NCBI RefSeq assembly: GCF_008831285.2
Contig: NC_045141.1
Span: 18,968,848 to 19,032,847 of the forward strand
Direction of reading: 5' to 3'
Origin: Nymphaea colorata
Lineage: Eukaryota > Streptophyta > Magnoliopsida > Nymphaeales > Nymphaeaceae
Length of the DNA stretch: 64,000 bases
Positions 54,727 to 64,000 of this stretch are shown here, piece by piece. The notes beneath the pieces are model-generated. The model saw only the letters and a list, made by a program, of their open reading frames with translations, was not told where the DNA came from and did not search any database. A program made the translations under genes and the position numbers. The stretch's first letter is position 1. Each line of letters begins with the position of its first letter.

Positions 54727-56512
54727 TGCCCAAGAAAAGAGACGTCAACAACTCTGATTTGAGCGCACCTGCATCAATTCCTGTACAAGAAATTGAGCAC
54801 TTAGCAGTATAATGTCCAGAATACTCATAATCAGTAAAAAAAGAACCCCCTGCAAAGACAAAAAAAATTCTAAAAAGTAAAAAAAAAAAAAAAACATTTC
54901 TTTATTAAAAATCCACAAAATAAGCAAAAAAAAGAAAATGTACCACCATCGTGCACGCAACTCACTCTCCCCAATTTGTGTGTATGTATTCTCAACAATA
55001 TCAATAAAGGATTGGTACGTGTAACATTCCATACCAGTTGGATCCAAGAATAAATATTGAGTTGGCGTGCAGAGTTAATATGGGTGTATCCCATGCAATC
55101 AATCTCCAGGCTTCATTGAGATTACTCGTTCAACTGTCTTGTTTAGGTGAATGTACTATATGCTTACTAAATTACCCGGAGGGCTCGCACGATTCATTAT
55201 TTAATATTATTTTAGTAATAATAATATATATATATATATATATGTATATTATAAAAAGAATATTTTATATTAAAAAATTATTTTACCTTAATTTTTTTTA
55301 AATTTTAATCGGGCCTAACTGGGTTGGGCCCACCCTTGGGTTTCAAGTCTTGGCCTGGGCCTGGGCTTCGTGGTCTTAGGCCAGCGCGATGCCCAAGTCT
55401 AATTATGTGTTTGGTAGTTTCTTGATATTTTATCTTTGTAGGAATTAATCTAAGTTAGCTTGTGCTTAGCTTGGTTACTTTATATAATTTTTAATGTGAC
55501 GGCTGATAGTACACATGCAAGGGTAGTACACATGCAAGTATAATTTCAAAATTTTAACAAAAGTCAAAATAATATGTTTTTTTTTCAAAAATTTATATAG
55601 GTTAAGCTAAAGTTTTTAAAATTTACAAATAATTTTTTTTTTATTTTCTAAAAATTTGGAGAGGGAAGGTGTGGCCAAGGCCCCTGCCGGCCCCCTCCCT
55701 CTACTCTTGTCTGCATGGCCAATTTACTGAGTGGTTAGAAAGTACTAATGACATATAATTTTCATTAGTCTTGACCTTTTCAGAGAGTCCTTTCATAATT
55801 GTGAGCTCGTTTTTTGCTCCCTCAATGCTGTCGGCCAAAACTAAACAATCTTTTAAGAAAACCCCCCTCGGGCCGGGCGCCTGGCAAGAGGGAGCGGGGC
55901 TCTCTCAAACCATTCCAAAGAGCTGAGATCTCGTAAAGGAAAAATGAGCCAGCGCAGGTTTGGACCTGCTGAATCAGTTCAGTGAAGTAAGGGAGAGAAA
56001 AGCACACTCAACTTGAAATTGCTGAAGCTTATTAAGGTCACGGCCCACCGATCAGGCAAGGATACATGTTTTGTTTTGAGTTGGTTGCTTCGAGTTCTTT
56101 CTTCTTTTTAACAAATTACTTCTTTTCGATCTTAATCAAGTTGAAATGATAAAACACTTTGATCAATTAAAAAATGATTCACTTTTTTATTTAGTTGAAG
56201 GATAACATTAATTGATTCCCATTTATCGGAACACGTAGAAACATTTGTTTTCTTCTTTGCACTTCATGATCTGGCCAGCATGGTCATATTGTTCCACGCT
56301 CCACGTTTGTGTGGAATGGAACAGATGGTGTATGGGGAAAACGGGACGACGCATAATGCCAGAGTTGCGGACTTGAATTTTGAAGAACATCGTGTTTCTC
56401 GTTTCATGTTTGCATGAAATTAGAAGCCCCAGCTTACCACTGAATGCAGCGTTATTTGGAACACCACATTCTGCAGAATCATACAACCTCTTGAGGCCGT
56501 CAACACCTTTGC

Positions 56513-56546
56513 TGGGTATATATATATATATATATATATATATACC
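56513..56546. repeat. TA microsatellite forming a GGGTA...TACCC palindrome
   Basis: About 14 TA units are bounded by GGG on the left and CCC on the right, so the whole tract is a near-perfect inverted repeat of about 34 bp. Confidence 0.85.
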
Positions 56547-57593
56547 CAACCGCCGGCTAAGCGTTTCCAGTAGGACCGCGGGAAGGGGGCAAGTCGCGCC
56601 GAATTATCTGGGCGCCAAGTCAAAGGTGCCGGCAGCCGAGCACCCACGGCCTGCCTGAGTCGGCGAGGAGCAACATGAAGGGAGACAAAGGTTCACACGT
56701 TACCGGCGAGGAACAAATCGGCGACCTCACACGTTGGAGCAATTTCTACGGTTCTACCGTTTTCACAAGGGGTATGAAGACGAAACCTTCAGGAATATGT
56801 CCAAGCGAACGCTTATTGAGATCGTAGTTCTGTTTTGTTTTAAAATCTTGCCTGTACCAGAATCGATGTTGATCTGTGATCGTTTGAATCGTTCGGTTCA
56901 AATCTGGATCTGTTTCTGATCGTGCGCTATGAGTTTATGTAGACCGTGATCATTTAAATCGAGATCGAAAGCCTCACCAGGGAGGGTGTCTCGGACGTCC
57001 CTAGCTCGATTCTCCTTATTGAGCAATGGATGTCAGGGATGCGAGTCAGAGTGGAGGACCCTATTTGTTTCGTAGGAGTGGGAATTTCGCGGACTGGGGT
57101 AGAGTGGCAGTATATGGACTTGATCCAGGCACTCATCTCAGCTCCATTCACAATTCCTCTCTTACCATCTGCTGTTCCTTGAAAAGTTAGCTTACAAGAT
57201 ATAAAAAAAACGCAGCACGAATATGTACTTCTGCATTATGTCTGGCCCTGCTAGGTCCTATGACCGTGAAACACTTTCTCCATGTACACCAATATCAAAC
57301 AAACATTGGTCGTCGTCGACAGGTTCTTAAGCAGATGGGCCATCAAGCCATTGTTGCAACTTGCTGCAAATTGAACTGAATCTCCTCTTTCGCTTTTCAG
57401 TTTAACTCTTATTCATATAACAAATCGTTGTTGACCAATTGAACTACCATTGATGATTATATGATTAATTCTATTCATCAGGTTCGCTTTCAAAAACATT
57501 TTGCCCCTTCCATTTACTCTTGGTGCCTGGGAAGGTCTAGGTGTCCAAGTCGAAGAAGGAAATGTTAGATAGTACCCTTTTCTTGTCCGTGCA

Positions 57594-57599
57594 TATAAA
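57594..57599 (+). promoter_or_regulatory. Candidate TATA box of the TNL gene
   Basis: TATAAA inside GCATATAAAG, 75 bp upstream of the ATG, is a reasonable distance for a short leader. Confidence 0.45.
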
Positions 57600-57668
57600 G
57601 TTGATAAACAAGAATCGTTTCGCTGATATCAGAGAGGAAGAATCTAACATTAGTAGGGACTGATAGAA

Positions 57669-60600
57669 ATGGAAAGAGTAGTTGGCGATCAGAAAAGACC
57701 ATCGTCTTCAGTGCCACCATATGAAGAGGGTAGGAGTGAGTTTGAGTTTGATGTGTTCATAAGCTATGCAAGGGGAGACAGAGACAAGGTCTTTGCAGGT
57801 GAGCTCAATAAAGTCCTCAAACAGAGAGCAGTCCGAACATTTTTCGCGGATGAAGAAGAAAGAGAGAATGAACGGGAGAGTATGGGGGAAGTATTTGCTG
57901 CCATAGGGAGATCACAAATTTTTATACCAATATTCTCGAAGTGCTATGCTAATTCAAGGTGGCGGCTTATGGAGATTGCAAACATAGTGAACTGCAAGCG
58001 ATTAATCCTTCCTGTGTTCTTTGATATTGATCCCAAACATGTCAGGAGCCAAGAGGGACCATTTCTAGTGCCATTCAAGAAACATGAAGAGGATGATGAA
58101 TCAGGGAAAGAGTTAGCCAGAGAATGGAGAAATGCATTGAGAACTGCAGGGGAGATCAAAGGTTATGATGTCAAGAATGAGGCGGCACCTGGGTACTTTC
58201 TCCCTCCCTCTCCCTCCCTTCCCCTCTCCCGCTCTAATACACACACAGGCACGTGCGCCCACATACACAATCACTTGGGAGCATGTACTCACATACACAC
58301 AGGCAAACAAATATACAATAAAAACAAAATAACTTGCATTAATTTTTACCCATATGTCTTATACAAATCAATTTACTTTCTTGTGAAGCATCTTTTTGTT
58401 TGTATTTTGTTGTTTTGTTTTGGCAGGCAAGAACAAAAGTTTATCCACTTAATTGTCAAACGGGTTCTTGATCAAGTCAACAAGATTCCTCTTGATATAG
58501 CTAAATATCCAGTTGGGCTTGGACCTCGTTTACATCATCTGTTGAAGTTGTTGGATCTGCAATCTTCTGGTGTTCGGATGGTTGGAATCTGCGGAATGGG
58601 TGGCATAGGGAAGACCACCCTTGCAAAAGCCATGTATAATAGAATTTCTTCTAAATTTGAAGCTGCATGCTTCTTTTCAAATATCAGAGATGCAGCAAAG
58701 CAGTACAATGGACTCATTTCTCTCCAAAAGAGCTTAGTTACAGAAATTTTTAATGACAAGCATGCACATATAGGCAGTAGTAGCCAAGGCATTAATTTGC
58801 TGAAAAGACGAAGCCGCTGTAAAAAAGTACTTATTGTGCTTGATGATGTTGATGACAATGATCAGCTTAATGCATTGGCTGGCAGTCCAGAGTGGTTTTA
58901 TACTGGAAGCAGGATTATAATTACAACAAGATATAGTCATGTACTACATTTACATAAGTTGAATGAACATGACATTTATCAGCTTGAGGAACTCAGTTTT
59001 TTCGAATCACTGCAGCTATTCAGTTATCATGCATTTGGAAGAGCTGTACCCATGGAAGAATACGATGAGCTAAGTAAGGAAATTGTGTCAATTGCTAGCG
59101 GGCTGCCATTAACACTTGAAGTATTAGGGTCTCTGTTATTCTACCAGAACAGTTTAGCAGATTGGGAACAAGTGTTTCACAAATTAAAACAGACTCAACC
59201 TGAAGACATCCACCAGAGACTGAGAATAAGTTATGATGGACTTGATGATATGGAGAAGGAAATTTTTTTGGATATTGCCTGCTTTTTTAACAGAAAGAGA
59301 AAAGAATATGCACTTTGGATGTGGAAGGATTGTGATCTCTTCCCAAGTATTGCTCTCACAGTTCTGTTACAGAAATCTCTTATTAAGGTTAGTGAGAATA
59401 AAGACAAATTTGAGATGCACGATCAAGTTGAAGAGATGGGAAGACAGATTGTTCGAGAAGAAGGATTTCCTGAGCTGCGCAGCAGGTTGTGGGATGCTGA
59501 TGAGTCACTGAATGTGCTACAAGGCCTCAAGGTCATGCACATCTCTTTAAAATTTTCTTTCTCCAATCCCTACTTATTCACAGTCACATCAAAAGATTAA
59601 ATGTAAGGCTTATTTATAGAGTTATCTTTGGGGTAGGTCAACCCTTGAGTCGATGCCTGAATGGTCAATGGTTAGTATTGGTAAGACTGATCATCTTATG
59701 CTCTTCCATTATACATTCAGACTAGCATTCGTAGCTTAGCTTACTTTGACTTTCATGCATGAAGAAAAGGCTCAGTGCCTACTTTTGCAAGTCATTGGTT
59801 GTGTTCTTTAGGCTTCAGATGGACCAAAGAAGGCTGTCTTTAAGAGTAAGAATCCAATCATCAGTAATTATGCACCCAAGTCCTGTTTCCTTTTCATGAC
59901 TGTAAATGAAGGCCTTACAAAAGGCTTTGAGGCCAAGCCAAAGGATAATTTGGATGGCATTTCTCACAATGAACGGCAAGGGCAAGTTTTGTTCGAAGCA
60001 GCAGTTTATCTGCAATGTTAGTTGGGAACATGCACACGCAGACAAATACATGCTGTGGTGTATGATATGTATGTAAGCCAATCAATGGCGTTGACTTCAT
60101 ATAATGTATCATGTGAAGCGGTATTTTTAATTAATTTCAGCAAGAGGTTAGTCTATCCATAATCCAGTGCTGCAGACCCAGAAGTTGATCCCAAGTCTAC
60201 ACTGATGGGGCTAAAATTCTCAATGCAAGTTGTAGTTTTTTCCTTGCTCTAGGCCTATCACATCCCTAGATAATTTGGTTGAGTAATGTAGTGGGGTTCT
60301 CTTTCAAGCATGTTTATATCATTCTTCGAGTTTTATTTGAAAAGTAGCTATCTAGGTCAGAATCGTATAGTGGAGGAGAACTTTTATAACACAACTTTTA
60401 CCTGTGAAGACTTATGTGCACCTCTTCGGGTCATTTCATCAACTATTGTAAGCTTTGAGTTTTCCGAAAGAGGGAATTAATTACTTGCATTCACCCTCAT
60501 GAAGAGTTATTATATCAAATGAAACATCTAAATTGGGGGATCCAAATATGGGAATTGACCAACCCAACTTCACCAAAGTTTGAGTAAACTTGTTGAACAA

Positions 60601-63600
60601 GAAGAAAGTTTTCTCTGTTCATGGAGTGCAACATGTTTTAGTAGATCATTCAAGCCTTGTTGCATTTTGAATGCTTTATACTTTTGCTAAAATTCATGAA
60701 AACGTTAAAGCCTTTAAAGAATTTCATGTCCAAAAGTGAAAGCTGTTGTCATAACTTAGTGCTCTTGGATCAAACGCCTATATTTCATCCGTGCTTTTTT
60801 TTGGCTTTGTTGTGCTTTTCTTGCTTTTCCTAGGAACATTCTTTTAGTTGTTTAAATTTGTGGAGCATGTAATTGAAAAATAGGCTACAAAATTGTTTGC
60901 TCTAATATTATATGGACTTGTTTTCTCAGGGAACAAGCAATATTCAAGGCATTGGTCTCCAATTACCAAAGAACAACATGGCACATTTAACCACAGAAGC
61001 TTTTGAAGCAATCTGCAAACTTAGACTGCTTCATGTGGATAATGTGAGGTTTGAAGGTGAATATCAACATTTTCCTAAGGCACTAAAATGGTTGGAATGG
61101 AAAGGATGCCCTTTGGAATCATTGCCATGTGACCTTCATCTTGAAAAAACTATTGTCCTGGACCTATCCTCTAGCATGATAACTCAAGTATGGAAGCAAC
61201 AAGGACTGACGACCATGGTATGCAAGCTATTGAACATTCTTTTTTCATATTCTTTTTATGACATTCTCTTACAAAATGTATTTCACAGGCCTTTGATAAA
61301 TTGAAAGTCCTCAATCTTCACAATTGTGTGAATCTCACTATTTGTCCAAATTTTAGTAGCCTCCAATCTCTAGAGAAATTGGTACTTGATCACTGTCATA
61401 AGTTGGCTGCAGTTGATGAATCTATCGGACATCTTAAGCATTTGGTTTACTTGAGTATGAGAAGTTGCTTGGCTCTGAAAGAAGTACCAAATGGTATTTG
61501 TCAGTTGACTTCTCTTCAGATGCTTGATCTTTATTTTTGCCCCATCATAAATTTGCCTGAAGAGATTGGGGATTTGCAGTCATTGAAACAACTCATCCTT
61601 GAAGACACAGAGATAAATACTCTTCCAGTCTCTATGTCAAACATGAAAAAACTTATTTTTCTATCTCTGAGAAGGTGCAAATCTCTAACAGAGCTACCAG
61701 AATGGATTGGGAGATTGGAATCTTTGAGAGACCTAATATTAGAATTTACTTCCTTGAAAATGATGCCTGCATCTATTGGCTGTTTGGTTAATCTCCAGAC
61801 GTTAAATGCTATATTTTGCAGATTCCTTTTGTCTTTACCTGATTCAGTTTGTAATCTAAAAAACCTTAGGAAACTTGAATTAGATGATGCAGTCATTCAA
61901 AGGGTGCCTACTTGTATAGGATCATTGGAAAAGCTTGAGGTACTGTCCATGGCACGATGCACTGAGCTTGAAGCTCTATTACCATCTATTGGATTGTTGA
62001 AAAATCTCAAGAGATTATCTGCTAGTGGTGATGAGTACATTTGCAGTAGTCTTAAAGAGCTTCCTGAAGACATTGGGGAACTCAACAATTTAATATATTT
62101 GGACATAAGCTATAATCCTGATCTTGCTGTCGTTCCTTCTAGTTTCTTTAATCTTAGCTCACTGGAGATACTGAAGGCTGCTGATTGTAACTGGATACGG
62201 AAGGTTGACATTGACAGCTTAGGTAAATTGTCTTCATTAAAAGAATTAGACTTGAGATTCAGTGACGGCTTCTGTAGCTTGCCATCGTGTATAGGTGTGC
62301 TTCCTCAGCTTGAGAGGCTAGATTTAGAATGCTGTGAAAGTCTTCAGTTCCTCCCTCAACTTCCTCCCTCACTAGTCAGGCTTTCTGCAAGGTGTTGCTC
62401 TGCTTTGGAGATTATGTCTGATGTTTCAAACTTGAAGGGCTTACAGGAATTGGATTTAAGTGGCTGTGAAAAGCTTATCGACATTCCAGGCCTTGAAAAT
62501 TTGGGCTACTTGAAGGTTGTGAAGCTTGGAAGGTGTAGAAGCCTCTCTGATACTCAGAGGTACAGAATTAAGGTATATATCTTGCACAATCTGCACAAAC
62601 GCCTTTAGTGGTTTTGCTTAAACTCAGGTCCTGTTCTTTGCAAAGGTCTTTGAACTTTGGCTTGGAAGTAGGGACTTGACTTGAAAGGGGTTGACACATG
62701 ATTAGTGGGTCATGCTAAAGCACTCTGCCAGGTCATAACAATGTTATTTTTATTTACATTATAGTACCAGAGATAATGATGCATAAATATATTTCTATAG
62801 TTACATCAATATACACCTATATATGATCTTATAGATAATTGTGCGAGTCTGTGAGAACTCCGGTGAAATATGTATCCACTGCAAACTCACGTATGTATAT
62901 CCAATCACTTGGCTTAGTCATGCTACAACTTGGCTTCTGCTCGACCAAATCTTGTCAACTTTCTGGTCGTTCATTTTTATTGATCAGGTGGATGATCAAT
63001 CCTAGCCATGTTAGCTGAATTACCTGGTTGACCTATCAAGTTTCAGACTGCTGATTTTTACATAATCTGCTTGCTGCTTTATTTCTAAGTTTTTGTCTTT
63101 CCATTTTGAGCTCAGGAAGCAAGCTTTCGACATTTGTCTGAGTTCTCAATCTCTGGAAGTCCAACTCTTGGTCGCTCTTTGGATGCACGGCTGCTCTCTT
63201 TCTTTCTTCACAAGAGGTTGCAGTGTGTCAGTTTGTACTTGGAAATTAGCGGAAACTTTGAAGATGGGGAGGGAATACGTGTTCATGTTGACGTTGTGAA
63301 GAATCATTATACCATATCAGAAGCTGTAAGTGAAGTTGCTCTGTGCAGGGACCCATTAAAGTTAGGTAGAAACGAGCCTGTGCTAATCAAGCTTCAAGAG
63401 AATGAAAGGACGAAAGGTTATGCAGAAAATGACCATGGGATCATGCATGTGTCAATAGACAGGGGCCTGCTTATGGGGGCTGATGTGAAATTAGGTGCAG
63501 ATGAGAGTTTTGCCGATAGTTATATTGAGTATTTACAGCATGGAAACTATTCATTCTATAGGTATGAGGCGATGGACATCTCAGTTGATGGTAGTTCTCA

Positions 63601-63691
63601 GAACACTAGGTGGTACTGTAGGCTGGTGTTTGAGCAACAGTTGGATTGGTCCAGACTGCACCACCCTGAAGGGCTCTGGAGGCGCCTCTGA
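57669..63691 (+). CDS. TIR-NB-ARC-LRR (TNL) intracellular immune receptor, 1258 aa
   Basis: Five exons, 57669-58192, 58427-59531, 60930-61217, 61289-62572 and 63116-63691; 3777 nt, phases consistent. TNLs detect pathogen effectors; their TIR domains act as NADases upstream of EDS1. TIR: residues about 26-170, starting FDVFISYARGDRDK, with the putative catalytic Glu102 in SRWRLMEI. The usual CLDEL context is changed to RLMEI. NB-ARC: P-loop GMGGIGKTT (231-239), FSNIRD, kinase-2 VLIVLDDVDD, GSRIIITTR, SGLPLTLEVLGS, IFLDIACFF and an intact MHD in FEMHDQVEEMGRQIV. Exons 3 and 4 (544-1067) carry about 20 leucine-rich repeats ending in RCRSL. Exon 5 (1068-1258) encodes a post-LRR domain without the usual PGSxIPEWF of C-JID. 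Intron 1 is 234 bp, stopless and in frame. Intron 2 is 1398 bp and intron 4 is 543 bp. All catalytic motifs look intact, so I regard it as functional. Confidence 0.93.
58193..58426 (+). other. TNL intron 1, open in the coding frame
   Basis: GT at 58193-58194 and AG at 58425-58426 fit, and splicing joins the TIR exon to QEQKFIHLIVKRV as expected for the family. The intron is 78 codons long with no stop. It contains a CA microsatellite and would encode a hydrophobic segment (including YFLVKHLFVCILLFCF) near its end if retained. Confidence 0.8.
59532..60929 (+). other. TNL intron 2, no additional gene seen
   Basis: A 1398-bp intron between the NB-ARC and first LRR exons. Frames on the minus strand at 59815-60112 overlap one another and match no family I know. 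Confidence 0.7.
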
Positions 63692-64000
63692 AAGTGAACC
63701 TGAGGAACTCCAGCCTCCAGGCCTTTTCCATTTGCGACGGGGGTTCAGGCAAGTATTAAGCTTCTGAAACATGGGATCCTTTGATTTTGTTGAGGAGTGA
63801 ATGGCATCATCAGGTTGGCATCATCTTACCTGCTCTTCAACATATTTTGGCTTCATTTCATGGCTGGTAATACAATTTAACCACTCGTTCTTTTTTATGT
63901 TTTCTCTATTTTTTCTCATAAAACCGATCTATATTTGCAAGTGGGTTCAAGGTCAGCATTGTCATTGATGTTAAAAAAAACAAAGGACTGAGAATCTGAG
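63692..64000 (+). other. 3' flank of the TNL gene
   Basis: Follows the TGA stop. It is probably 3' UTR with a T-rich stretch near 63890-63920. No further exon or gene is recognisable before the window ends. Confidence 0.5.

Larger units (their letters stand above)
53760..57580. other. Intergenic region between UGT and TNL genes
   Basis: No gene recognised. It contains a 2 x 33-bp tandem repeat in a frame of unknown nature (54661-54726), TA microsatellites (55222-55244 and 56515-56544), a GGGCC-rich degenerate stretch (55300-55400) flanked by A+T-only DNA, and a short duplication at 55508-55540. Frames at 54382-54812 have no family signature that I can name. Confidence 0.5.

Noticed and set aside
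59532-59600. Read-through of the TNL NB-ARC exon to the stop at 59600
   Set aside because: A GT donor at 59532 and an in-phase acceptor at 60928-60929 restore GTSNIQGI and the LRR region. The read-through tail is not family-like, though a truncated transcript is possible.

Overview
This is plant nuclear DNA. The genes are split by short GT-AG introns, long AT-rich intergenic stretches carry repeat fragments, and the proteins are land-plant families. A TIR-NB-LRR immune receptor argues against a monocot. Exact taxonomy cannot be read from the window; a eudicot, magnoliid or other non-monocot angiosperm would fit.

Six protein-coding genes are supported. From left to right: (1) a minus-strand, roughly 12-exon gene for a two-domain AtuA-like protein (CDS about 8904 down to 1407), a family best known from bacterial acyclic-terpene catabolism and without a settled role in plants; (2) a plus-strand five-exon remorin (17756-21375); (3) a plus-strand nine-exon spermidine synthase (29880-33768); (4) a minus-strand nine-exon DEAD-box RNA helicase of the RH6/RH8/RH12 (Dhh1/DDX6) type (42118 down to 36588), with a probable 5'-UTR intron; (5) a plus-strand intronless family-1 UDP-glycosyltransferase close to UGT75 (52256-53752); (6) a plus-strand five-exon TIR-NB-ARC-LRR receptor (57669-63691). 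Exon phases were checked at every junction. Genes 2-6 give uninterrupted reading frames of 194, 312, 495, 498 and 1258 residues. Gene 1 has two unresolved spots: an apparent 1-base frameshift at its N-terminus and a probable missing micro-exon before its last exon.

The genes have unrelated jobs (unknown metabolism, membrane nanodomains, polyamines, mRNA decay, small-molecule glycosylation, immunity), as expected for eukaryotic neighbours that are not an operon.

The intergenic DNA holds the less ordinary material. The main item is a roughly 3.07-kb foldback element (about 47940-51012) with long inverted arms built from degenerate TGAGATAA-type sub-repeats and no recognisable transposase. There are also dispersed repeat relatives, CTCGA-rich and GGCC-rich degenerate blocks, microsatellites, and at least nine small two-copy tandem duplications. 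One of these duplications copied a splice acceptor in the spermidine synthase gene.
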